NCBI RefSeq assembly: GCF_003415675.1
Contig: NZ_QFZK01000025.1
Location: forward strand, 1-46,590
From: Rhodoferax lacus
GTDB lineage: Bacteria; Pseudomonadota; Gammaproteobacteria; Burkholderiales; Burkholderiaceae_C
Direction of reading: 5' to 3'
DNA: 46,590 bases
Shown: piece by piece, positions 39,675 through 46,590 of the stretch
Layout of the letters: each line of letters begins with the position of its first letter
Position numbering within the stretch: the stretch's first letter is position 1
Translations under genes and position numbers: made by a program
Notes under the pieces: model-generated
The model's database searches: none
Seen by the model: the letters and a program-made list of their open reading frames with translations, nothing else
Told to the model about the DNA's origin: nothing

Positions 39675-40937
39675 TCAGGCCTTTCTTCGGTGCACGCGCA
39701 TCAGGCGGGCGAAATTCTGGGAAACAAGGGTTACGCCAAGGGCGCCCAGCAGAATGACTCCGCTGGTACCGGTGACGGGAATCAGGGCGCCGCTCAGGGC
39801 TACCCCTGCGGACTGGCCCATGAAGTAGGAAGCCGCAAATGCTGCAACTGCCGCCCCTCGGCGTTCGGGGGCCATTTGGGTGGCGTTGATCTGCAGGGTG
39901 TTGTGCAGCATGTAAAAACCCAGGCCCGCGCAGAAGCAGGCGGGGATGGCCCACCACCAGGTGGGGGACAGGGCAACAACGGCATAGGAAGCGGCCACCA
40001 GCAGGCCGCCCCAACGGCACAAGCCCACCTCGCCCAGGCGATGGGCCAGGTAGTAGGCACTGACTGCGAACAACAAGCCGCCCAGCCCGAAGAGCATGAC
40101 TACCTGCCCGGCCATGGACAGCGGTATGGCATGCATCTGGTGCAGGTGGGTGACCAGGAAAGCGAGCGAACCGAAGATGGCAGCACCTTCAGCGAACACG
40201 GTGAGGAGCACGACACGCGCCCACGGAACGGCCAGGACCTGCCCGAACTCGGAGACCATGCGTTTGGTGGCGGAGCCCTGGGGGGGTGAGGTCTTCCTGG
40301 CTGCTGCAGGCAGACGTGCGTTGAGCCACAGCAGGTAGGCGCCGCCCAAAGCGAAGTAGACGGCTATGGCTTCAAAGGGCGTTCTCCAGTGCAAGTGGTC
40401 GGCTGCGTAGCCACCGAGCAGCACGCCAGCAGATACGCCCAGCACCTGGCCGATCATGAACTTGGCCAGGATGGGCTGGCGTCGCTCGTACGATGTGACA
40501 TCGCCAATCCAGGCCATCGCCAGCGGGATGATGGTGGCCGCTGAGACACCTGCCAGGGCTCTGGCAACCAGCAGCAGCTCGAAGGTAGGGGCCATGGCAC
40601 ACACGCCCGTGGTCAGCGCACAAGAGACTGTGCCCCAGGCGATGACGCGGTATTTGCCGAAGCGATCCCCCAGCGGGCCAAAGATCAATTGGGATGCACC
40701 ATAGGCGATGGCGAAGACGGTGATGACCAGTGCCGCATGGCCCAGGGTCAGAGAGAACTCACTTGCCAGTCCTGGCAACAGCGGATCGGACACCCGCATG
40801 GAAATACCGCTGCCAAATGCCGAGATGGACAGAGCCAGGATGGCACCGGTGGGCAGTTGGACATCTGCGGGGGCAGTGGGGAGAGCTGCACCGCCAGTAG
40901 CCTTGAGGCCCGTTTGAATGGAGGTGGTCTGGCTCAT
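39675..40937 (-). CDS. MFS transporter (drug/arabinose-efflux-like)
   Basis: This roughly 420-residue major facilitator has 12 membrane segments. SAFGSGISMRVSDPLLPGLASEF is in TM1 and ASQLIFGPLGDRFGKYRVIAWG is the conserved loop 2-3 motif. The ATG at 40937 is preferred over GTG at 40949, on position of GGGGTGG upstream. It differs from the two steroid-linked MFS proteins in the window and resembles general exporters (AraJ/Bcr type). It lies in a three-gene minus-strand set with two unknown proteins, and has no GTC-N6-GAC operator upstream. Substrate unknown. Confidence 0.85.
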   Translation of the reverse strand: MSQTTSIQTGLKATGGAALPTAPADVQLPTGAILALSISAFGSGISMRVSDPLLPGLASEFSLTLGHAALVITVFAIAYGASQLIFGPLGDRFGKYRVIAWGTVSCALTTGVCAMAPTFELLLVARALAGVSAATIIPLAMAWIGDVTSYERRQPILAKFMIGQVLGVSAGVLLGGYAADHLHWRTPFEAIAVYFALGGAYLLWLNARLPAAARKTSPPQGSATKRMVSEFGQVLAVPWARVVLLTVFAEGAAIFGSLAFLVTHLHQMHAIPLSMAGQVVMLFGLGGLLFAVSAYYLAHRLGEVGLCRWGGLLVAASYAVVALSPTWWWAIPACFCAGLGFYMLHNTLQINATQMAPERRGAAVAAFAASYFMGQSAGVALSGALIPVTGTSGVILLGALGVTLVSQNFARLMRVHRRKA

Positions 40938-40965
40938 CCGGCTTGCCACCCCGTGATGGGAGTGG

Positions 40966-41244
40966 TCAATTCAGTCGTTGCCCCTGGGATTTGAGTTGTT
41001 CCATCAGGGCATCGGGCGCGCCGCCTTCTGCCAAATGGGTTTTGTACCAGACCGTCAGGATGCTGGTGATCACCGGCCCCGGGTTTTGCAGAACTTTATC
41101 GAAGCTCAAGCCGTTGATCTTGCAGACCAGCTTGACCAGGTCCATGTCCAGATCAATGGCGTCATCGTCACAGCGGCGGACTTTGAGGTCGGAGAAGGAG
41201 TAGCCTTCGGGCAGCTTCAAGGTAAGGACTGAATCGGTTGTCAT
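40966..41244 (-). CDS. Small conserved-looking protein of unknown function
   Basis: This is a 92-residue acidic protein: MTTDSVLTLKLPEGYSFSDL, then DDDAIDLDMDLVKLVCKING, then a helical C-terminal half (SILTVWYKTHLAEGGAPDALMEQL). It is not recognised. The ATG at 41244 is chosen because it starts a compact fold; an ATG at 41265 is in frame and neither has a clear ribosome site. It lies 28 nt before the MFS gene in the same direction. Confidence 0.6.
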   Translation of the reverse strand: MTTDSVLTLKLPEGYSFSDLKVRRCDDDAIDLDMDLVKLVCKINGLSFDKVLQNPGPVITSILTVWYKTHLAEGGAPDALMEQLKSQGQRLN

Positions 41245-41281
41245 AGTCGATTGGTCATGCAACATGGCTAGAGGCAGATAC

Positions 41282-41311
41282 AAAAAAGGCCCACTGTTGT
41301 GAGCCTTTTTT
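41282..41311. terminator. Bidirectional intrinsic terminator
   Basis: AAAAAAGGC (41282-41290), a 12-nt loop, then GCCTTTTTT (41303-41311): a 9-bp stem with A-run and T-run on either side. It stands between the tRNA fragment and the small protein gene. Confidence 0.7.
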
Positions 41312-41335
41312 GCTGCGTTTTACTGCATGCTTTTT

Positions 41336-41378
41336 TGGTTGCGCGAGAAGGATTTGAACCTCCGACCTGGGTTATGAG
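41336..41378 (-). other. tRNA-Met (CAU) 3' fragment, candidate att site
   Basis: Read on the minus strand, this gives CTCATAACCC, then AGGTCGGAGG, then TTCAAATCC and TTCTCGCGCAACCA. That is the anticodon loop with CAU (41374-41376), T arm and encoded CCA end of a methionine (initiator-like) tRNA. The DNA preceding the anticodon loop cannot form the 5' anticodon stem, D arm or acceptor strand, so only the 3' part is present. Such fragments mark one end of elements integrated at a tRNA 3' end by tyrosine recombinases, and such a recombinase is encoded 3 kb to the right. The complete tRNA and the second att copy would be outside the window. Confidence 0.65.
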
Positions 41379-42337
41379 TCTAAAAGAATCGCTGGCTTTC
41401 TACAGCGATCAGTTTATCCCAAAAGGCTTAAAAAGGCGATTTACAGCCTTAAACACATCAAATTCTGTGACACGCAAGCCCCGCCTTACCTCTATCTAAA
41501 ACATACGATGTCACAGCCAACCTCCAAATCGACATTGCTACACGTCCACAAATTGAGACCCTTAGGTTGAGCTGGAACCAAAATAGCCCGACAACCTAGC
41601 CAAATAAAAACAACAGTCACGATGCATAACTAATGCGCCTCGCGGGCTGAAGCATTAGGCCTGAGACAGCTCAAAGCAAACTAATCGTAAATATTTTTTA
41701 AAAAAGCATCTGACTTTATGCGCACAAGCATAAATCCGGCTCAAAACGATTTGAGCCAGGTTGCTCGGCATTGAAAATATCAGTAAACTAATTCTCAGTA
41801 ACTCGCAAGCCATGTAAGTTACTACAGAGCAAGCGGCGTAAAGCCTTTGCTCTTCCGGTTCTTCGGAACTCAGGGCCGTTTGTTTTACGAACTCAGCCCT
41901 TTCCTTTGTGCAGCTTTTTTCTGTACATATAGATTGCACCTTTGCCTTTGAGCAAAGTGATCTCGGGATTTCCATCCCTAGTCAGCAAACATTCAAAGTT
42001 TGCGTTGCTGCCATGAGGTATAGCCACGACCTCCAATTCATGCGATCGCTTTAGCTATGCAAACGATCGCCATGTATCCAATCGCACCCTCAAGTCCCAC
42101 TTAACTTGAGCGAATTGCTCACCCAAAAACCGCGTACTTTGGCGCACGCGTAGGCAAAACTTTGCCATCAGCCAACGATGCCTTCCTGTAGTGGGGAGGA
42201 GGCATGCAATCCCCTTAACCCTTTTGAAGGAATTTCTATGTCTTTGCTTAACTACGTCCAAATCTTTGCGCTGCCTCATGCTGGGGAGGATTACCTCTGC
42301 CCGTCTCTTTTTCAATTCATATCAAGGGAGGTGTGAA
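41379..42337. other. Gene-poor, A+T-rich region with inverted repeats
   Basis: This is about 960 bp without a supportable gene. An ORF of 106 codons on the minus strand (41655-41975) has no ribosome site or family. Inverted repeats: ATCGCTG/CAGCGAT at 41388-41409, GCGATCG/CGATCGC at 42042-42070, and CTCAAGT/ACTTGAG at 42089-42110. They could be recombinase arm sites or promoter operators of the recombinase operon. Confidence 0.5.
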
Positions 42338-44386
42338 ATGGAAATGGAAAAACCCTCTGTCAATATCCTGAAGCACAGTCGTATCCTGGATAACCTGGTT
42401 ACCCATTCGGATTCGCGGGTGCGCATCGCGGCTGCGGACTTTATCGCGGCCTTTCAACCACCGGCAGACGCCCCTTACATAAAGTTGGTCTTAAGCCGAC
42501 TGCAACTCGGCTTAGCTTTGCTCAATACTGATTTGAAGTTAGACCAAGCTTTTGGATACCCAATTTCATCAATTTCAACGTTGGCAAACGCTGCACAGGC
42601 TATGGAAGATGATGAGCCGCGTGCTGAAGAAATTCCCACATCCAAGTGGCTCAAAAAATTCGCAGCGTACGGAGCCATTGTTGAATTAGCTGAAGACGAC
42701 ACCCATTCACTCAAAGCACTTGCCGCTGCATTTGCCCTCAGTCAGCTCAATCAGAAATCTATAGACAAGAAGTTTGCAGATCAAATCCGGCTCCAGACAA
42801 GATCCCCTGCATCAGAAACCGTCAAAAAAGAGCGCACTTGGGAAGTTAGGCATCAGTCAAATCTCAAGAGTATCAAGTCGCTTTCAGGATGCACGCCCTT
42901 TTCGTCTGATGTTGAGTTTCAAGAGGCTGCATTGAGCCACTACATTGCTGACACAAAGTATGCAACTCTCGCGGAACGCCGTGGTCTTTCTGATGATCGC
43001 GCCCTTACACCAAATGCCTTCAAGGATGCAGCAGCTGAGGTGAGGCTAGGCCTCTTTGAATTCAATGCTGTCTCAACTGCCATCGCTGTCGGATTTTTCT
43101 CCGGCCTGACCTGGCCTCTTGCAAAGCGGACACCACTGACGGCGCCTGTGGGTGACAACTGGGTAATCTGGCTTGATATCCCGAATGGCTGCTATCACGT
43201 CAATCTCAACCCGGTCGTCCGTGGAGCGGCAGAAAACCGGGGGGACGAAAAATACGTTCCCGCGACTCGCATCTTCCGTCGCTATTTGCCCCAGCTTCTC
43301 GTGAAATCGCTTCAGTTTTTGAGTCTGAAACGCCCTCACCTACTTAGCCTTGAAGCACTGTGCGATTGCATTGATATTCCCAGCGAGTTTGACATTTGTC
43401 GCACTGACGACCGGCGGATCAAGAGTTCGATCGCGAGACTCTATAACAGCAGGACCGTGATCTCCAACATGCTCTGCATCTCCAGTGTGTCTGCAAACCT
43501 GACATTGGGACTTCTGCAGCGTATTCCCCACTCAAGGCTGTTTTACAACGCCACAAATCCCCAGAAGTTTAATGAAGCAACGGTGAAGCTAGCTGCCTTG
43601 CTTGACTGGGGAGACATACAAGTCCAAGACGACGATGGCCCGTCCATTGGCTCATCCGTCAATCCTGAGCTCCAGGCATTAAAGAACATTGCAACTCAAC
43701 TCGCCAGTGCGGTGCAGGACTCCATGCCACCCAAAAACTATCGTTGGCGGCATCTTAGGAAATTCCATAACTCCTTTGTGGACTATGTGATTTTCTTGCT
43801 GAGTTTGAGTGCCATGGGTCGTGATACCGAGGCACTCTTGGTCCAGTCGATCACAACAATTGCTGCAACTGGCATGACCGGTCTGCACGACAAGATCACA
43901 CGCAACAGTCTGGGTGCATCACCTATTGTGCTTTCCAGCATCGTTAGAGCGCAGGTCAAGGCCTACATGCTGCACATGAAATGTCTGCTGGCACGATTGG
44001 CGACGCTCGATCATGGCGATACGCCTGCCCATGCACGCATCTCGGATATTTTGAATGACGATGAGGTTGACGCGTTTTTCCATATGCCCGACGAACCCGA
44101 GAAGGCGCTGATTGTCCGCGGAGCAGCATCTCTGTACCGCGATCTTGAGGGCTGGTTAGAAATTAAGCCTGATGCGGGCCGGCACTTCTGGGAGTCCATG
44201 TTGACCCAAAACGATACCCCGGAAGATTACGTCGATGCACAGGCTCGGCACACCGTCAGACATTCACGCTACTGGAGTGCGAACAGTACTCTGGCAATAG
44301 ACCAAATGCAAGAAGTACTTGCCCCCATTCAAGACAGGATCTTGCGGCAAATGGGTATTGATCTGATCTGGGGGTTACGCAAATGA
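42338..44386 (+). CDS. Large integrase-like protein with degenerate catalytic site (first gene of recombinase trio)
   Basis: This 682-residue protein starts at ATG 42338 with AAGGGAGGTG just upstream; the open frame from 42191 has no such site. Most of it is not recognised and looks helical. Near the C-terminus, GRHFWESMLTQ (about 614-624) followed by DYVDAQARHTVRHSRYW (about 631-646) resembles the end of tyrosine recombinases (H-x-x-R ... GH ... Y). Here the Arg is Glu, the Gly-His is Arg-His, and no Tyr occupies the nucleophile place with the usual spacing. It overlaps the true recombinase gene by 4 nt. I infer a non-catalytic partner subunit in a heteromeric recombinase. Confidence 0.6.
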   Translation: MEMEKPSVNILKHSRILDNLVTHSDSRVRIAAADFIAAFQPPADAPYIKLVLSRLQLGLALLNTDLKLDQAFGYPISSISTLANAAQAMEDDEPRAEEIPTSKWLKKFAAYGAIVELAEDDTHSLKALAAAFALSQLNQKSIDKKFADQIRLQTRSPASETVKKERTWEVRHQSNLKSIKSLSGCTPFSSDVEFQEAALSHYIADTKYATLAERRGLSDDRALTPNAFKDAAAEVRLGLFEFNAVSTAIAVGFFSGLTWPLAKRTPLTAPVGDNWVIWLDIPNGCYHVNLNPVVRGAAENRGDEKYVPATRIFRRYLPQLLVKSLQFLSLKRPHLLSLEALCDCIDIPSEFDICRTDDRRIKSSIARLYNSRTVISNMLCISSVSANLTLGLLQRIPHSRLFYNATNPQKFNEATVKLAALLDWGDIQVQDDDGPSIGSSVNPELQALKNIATQLASAVQDSMPPKNYRWRHLRKFHNSFVDYVIFLLSLSAMGRDTEALLVQSITTIAATGMTGLHDKITRNSLGASPIVLSSIVRAQVKAYMLHMKCLLARLATLDHGDTPAHARISDILNDDEVDAFFHMPDEPEKALIVRGAASLYRDLEGWLEIKPDAGRHFWESMLTQNDTPEDYVDAQARHTVRHSRYWSANSTLAIDQMQEVLAPIQDRILRQMGIDLIWGLRK

Positions 44387-46224
44387 GGAAGATATTTGAC
44401 ATCAACCTGCCATCATTCGAGCGCCACCCATTGCCAGGGGATATTGAATACCGCAGTACCGCGACGACGTTTTTGCGTGCCAAGGAGTTCTCTGATTGGC
44501 AGCAAAGCTTCTTGAAGTCGTTTTCAAAGTTTCCCATGGAAAAACTTTGGTGTGCCTCAATCATGTTGTTTGAGGCGATTTGTACACAAGAGTCCTTCCT
44601 AGCAATTCAAACCAACGGTACTGTCTATCGCTCACAAAATGTTGCGCGTCTTGAGTGGACACTACCAAACGGGCGCACGGATGCCAGAGTTTTATCCTCG
44701 ATTTCGGTGATTGCTTTAGATCTTATTGGCGGGGACCCCCAATGTGGAGGTAATTTGGTAGCAGAGATGGAGGCAACGATTCCCCTAATTGCCACTGATC
44801 TGCCCAAACTGGTCAACCCTGCACAGTGCTTCGACGCGTGCGCACAAGCTTGGGTATTTACAGTCCTTCCTCAGTTTCTCTTTGCGCACGTGATTGGTGA
44901 TGCGCCAATGGCAGCTCTGCATCAAACCGTGCTGGCAAGGAGGGACAGTGGCTTAGCGTTAAACGCATTTTCAGAGGCAAATTTCATGCAGGTAGATGAG
45001 GACTCTGCTCTGGAGGGCTACTTCCACGCTGAAGTAAACAACGAGAGCAACGCAGTAATTAGCAAACTAATGGCGTGTCTCACGATGTCAAATCCTGAGG
45101 GTCTCGATGACAAGCAACTCCAAATCCGCATTGCAAAGAACCTGCGCGCACTGTCTGCAGATGCAGAGGGTGCCGGCCCGATGAGCTGTCTTATCTTGTC
45201 GCATTGCATCAAAATGCTTGCATCAGGTACACATGCGCTGAGATCCTCGCTTGGATACATCAAATATGGCGCGCCCGCAGTATTTCAGGGTTTGGTTGGC
45301 CTAGACATTGAAGCACTGTCATCACAAGAAATCTCCAAGGCATACGCCAGGGGTCTCAACTCTCTGGCTGGCGAAAACCTTCGTAAAGCGCGCGCCTATG
45401 CTGGGCACTTTCATCAATACATCAGCGAGTGGATTGACGTTGCGCCTCTTAGCTACTCTGCATTGCCTGATGTCGCTGCGACGCCTATTGATGCGAATGT
45501 GGTGTGGATCCATGAGCGAGAGCTTCTACAACGCTGTATCAAGCAACAGACACCTCTGGACGCACGACTTTCCTTACAGACTTCGCTTGTGGTTGACCTG
45601 GTCTACGCTTGCAAGGCCCGTGGCAAAGAAATCTTTCTGTTGCAGACCCGCAATATCCGCGTTTCGGCCGGTGTTGTGGAGGTGGAAATTGTCTCTTGGG
45701 GACGGCTGCACGGAGTCAAAACCGAGGCTTCCCAACGTGTCCTCACCATTGCTGATCAAGCGCTGGCTTCGCGCGTGCTTGAATGGAAGAACATGCGCTC
45801 CTTGGAGGGCGCTGAAAGCCATAACCTCTTGTTTGGGACGAGGGGTGAGCCTACGCGATGCTATCGGCTGGGGCTGATGTACCCATGGCTAAACCAAACG
45901 TTGAAATTTGTCACCGGAGATGTACAAAGCTCACTTCACCATCTGCGCCATGCCGCCGCTGATGATGTCTTTGTGACGCTGGAGTTCGATAACGAATTTC
46001 ACCAAGCTATGGATCAGCTCTGCATGGATATGGGACATGCATCGCTCAGGTCAACCCGCAGCTATTTGCACAGCTATCCCGCGCTGATTCGCATGCGGCT
46101 GAACGTCCACCTTCATAGACTCACCCTCTCAAGCTTCACAGTTGATGCACTGACACATGTTAAGAATGCTACTGTCCGTCGGCGCAATGCACGTGCTCGA
46201 ATCAAAGGAGACGCAAATGCCTGA
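44383..46224 (+). CDS. Tyrosine recombinase (integrase) with complete catalytic set
   Basis: This 613-residue protein has a long N-terminal part of unknown fold and a C-terminal phage-integrase domain at about 375-590. The full catalytic set is visible: Arg413 (ACKARGKEIFLL, box I), Lys446 (GVKTEASQRV), His519 and Arg522 (HHLRHAAADD), His552 (DMGHASLRST) and nucleophile Tyr561 (RSYLHSY). It should cut and join DNA at att sites through a 3'-phosphotyrosine. Its length is well above single-domain integrases (350-450). ATGA overlap with the upstream gene and 8-nt overlap with the next give one tightly coupled operon. Recombinase trios of this layout (for example Tn554, RIT and gamma-mobile-trio elements) are the natural comparison. 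Confidence 0.85.
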   Translation: MRKIFDINLPSFERHPLPGDIEYRSTATTFLRAKEFSDWQQSFLKSFSKFPMEKLWCASIMLFEAICTQESFLAIQTNGTVYRSQNVARLEWTLPNGRTDARVLSSISVIALDLIGGDPQCGGNLVAEMEATIPLIATDLPKLVNPAQCFDACAQAWVFTVLPQFLFAHVIGDAPMAALHQTVLARRDSGLALNAFSEANFMQVDEDSALEGYFHAEVNNESNAVISKLMACLTMSNPEGLDDKQLQIRIAKNLRALSADAEGAGPMSCLILSHCIKMLASGTHALRSSLGYIKYGAPAVFQGLVGLDIEALSSQEISKAYARGLNSLAGENLRKARAYAGHFHQYISEWIDVAPLSYSALPDVAATPIDANVVWIHERELLQRCIKQQTPLDARLSLQTSLVVDLVYACKARGKEIFLLQTRNIRVSAGVVEVEIVSWGRLHGVKTEASQRVLTIADQALASRVLEWKNMRSLEGAESHNLLFGTRGEPTRCYRLGLMYPWLNQTLKFVTGDVQSSLHHLRHAAADDVFVTLEFDNEFHQAMDQLCMDMGHASLRSTRSYLHSYPALIRMRLNVHLHRLTLSSFTVDALTHVKNATVRRRNARARIKGDANA

Positions 46225-46468
46225 TGAAAAAATGCAGCTGTCAGATGTTAATCGGAACCAAGGCTATTGGACGGGAGTAATGGAGCACTCGAATTCCATC
46301 CTCATTCCGGTTTCAACAACTGCTGTTTCACTCTGTTGTCCACTGATTTGTCCTCCGATATCGGTCGCGCACCCGTTCACCCTAATAGATTTCTCCTGGG
46401 TCTTGCAAGACATTCAAGCGGGCTACTCCCCCGAGCAGGCATCCAAGCAACGCGGTGTGGACCGGTAA
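46217..46468 (+). CDS. Small third gene of the recombinase operon, probably truncated by IS
   Basis: This is an 83-residue ORF with AAAGGAG 6 nt before its ATG, overlapping the recombinase stop by 8 nt. It reads MPDEKMQLSDVNRNQGYWTG, then a Cys/Pro-rich middle (SLCCPLICPPISVAHPF) and TLIDFSWVLQDIQAGYSPEQ. It is not recognised. Its stop lies within the presumed left end of the IS3-family element, so the last few residues (about GVDR) are probably IS-encoded and the native protein was longer. A small accessory gene in this place occurs in other recombinase trios. Confidence 0.6.
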   Translation: MPDEKMQLSDVNRNQGYWTGVMEHSNSILIPVSTTAVSLCCPLICPPISVAHPFTLIDFSWVLQDIQAGYSPEQASKQRGVDR

Positions 46469-46590
46469 TCCCCCCGATAAACCAAAGGTCCGAGAAGTAG
46501 AATTTTCCAAGAAGGAAGTTCTACGTGAAGAAGTCAAGATTTACCGACAGCCAGATCATGGCTGCCTTGAAGCGTGTTGAAGCCGGTCTG
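46456..46590 (+). mobile_element. IS3-family insertion sequence, left end (cut by the window)
   Basis: From TGTGGACCGGTAATCCCCCC onward the sequence has the form of an IS3-family left end. A TG-start terminal repeat is followed by GAGAAGTAGAATTTTCC and a short leader to orfA. The exact end (46456 or 46458) needs the right-hand inverted repeat, which is outside the window. Confidence 0.65.
46525..46590 (+). CDS. IS3-family transposase OrfA (5' part only)
   Basis: 22 codons from GTG read VKKSRFTDSQIMAALKRVEAG, the standard opening of IS3-family (IS407/IS51-like) OrfA, the helix-turn-helix DNA-binding subunit. GAAGGAAG at about 46511-46518 is the ribosome site. The rest, including OrfB with the DDE domain normally made by -1 frameshifting, is beyond the window. 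Confidence 0.8.
   Translation, partial: MKKSRFTDSQIMAALKRVEAGL

Noticed and set aside
41299..41499. Plus-strand ORF containing AREGFEPPT
   Set aside because: That peptide is the well-known false translation of a tRNA T arm on the opposite strand; the DNA is the tRNA-Met fragment.
41655..41975. 106-codon minus-strand ORF in the region between tRNA fragment and recombinases
   Set aside because: No ribosome site, no recognisable motif, unusual Cys/Leu composition, and the region is rich in short repeats; it reads like a chance open frame.
42191..42337. Upstream extension of the first recombinase-trio gene
   Set aside because: The frame is open, but the only good ribosome site (AAGGGAGGTG) is in front of the ATG at 42338, and the extension looks like translated leader DNA.
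1..46590. CRISPR array, rRNA genes, complete tRNA genes
   Set aside because: No regularly spaced direct repeats of the CRISPR type and no rRNA segments were seen; the only tRNA-like sequence is the 3' fragment at 41336-41378.

Overview
The window reads as the chromosome of an aerobic steroid-degrading betaproteobacterium, most likely a member of the Comamonadaceae. The evidence is the gene content: a delta5-3-ketosteroid isomerase and a 3-alpha-hydroxysteroid dehydrogenase that closely match the Comamonas testosteroni enzymes in length and catalytic residues, a TesR/TeiR-type LuxR activator, a TesB/HsaC-type extradiol dioxygenase, and a full set of ring C/D (HIP) genes: ipdA, ipdB, ipdC, echA20, acyl-CoA dehydrogenase pairs, thiolases, a MaoC protein and several SDRs. 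The steroid region (about 0.7-38.9 kb) is clearly GC-rich. The right end (from about 41.3 kb) is visibly richer in A+T.

Layout. 1-721: remains of two decayed toxin-antitoxin modules (vapC, dinJ/yafQ). 708-3596 (-): etfB-etfA-hsdA-ksi. 3754-5877 (+): a BaiCD/2,4-dienoyl-CoA-reductase-like Fe-S flavoenzyme. 5911-9423: a TetR regulator divergent from a dioxygenase-aldolase-hydroxyacid dehydrogenase operon. 9437-12671: an aldehyde dehydrogenase with a 7-alpha-HSDH-like SDR, divergent from another SDR. 13062-14177 (+): a KshA-like Rieske oxygenase, followed by a TumE-type toxin/HTH antitoxin pair. 15085-20777: two related MFS transporters, an EthD-like protein, a secreted SxxK hydrolase and an SDR. 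20936-24667 (-): the LuxR regulator downstream of SDR-MaoC-thiolase. 24830-36950 (-): one long operon, tesB-ipdA-ipdB-ech-ipdC-echA20-ACAD-ACAD-thiolase-SDR-ACAD-ACAD. 37130-38277 (-): a 30-codon leader ORF coupled to an Old Yellow Enzyme. 38616-41244: a small membrane protein and an apparently unrelated MFS group. 41336-46590: a tRNA-Met 3' fragment, a three-gene tyrosine-recombinase operon, and the left end of an IS3-family element.

How the genes fit together. HsdA, KSI and the 7-alpha-HSDH-like SDR would oxidise and isomerise hydroxyl groups of bile acids or sterols to 3-keto-4-ene steroids. The Rieske protein could 9-alpha-hydroxylate them. TesB cleaves the aromatised ring A. IpdC, EchA20, IpdAB, the ACADs and the thiolases dismantle rings C/D as CoA esters, with EtfAB taking the ACAD electrons. 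The flavin monooxygenase TesA, hydrolase TesD, later meta-cleavage enzymes (TesEFG), ketosteroid dehydrogenases and CoA ligase are not in this window.

The most striking non-coding signal is a recurrent 20-bp partial palindrome (full form CATCGTC-N6-GACGATG) at nine positions. Eight sit about 55-81 nt upstream of a start codon of nearly every steroid operon, including shared divergent promoters. They look like operators of one regulon, plausibly bound by the TesR-like activator. The right-hand recombinase operon, which includes an integrase-like protein without catalytic residues, is the best candidate for a poorly described mobile system.
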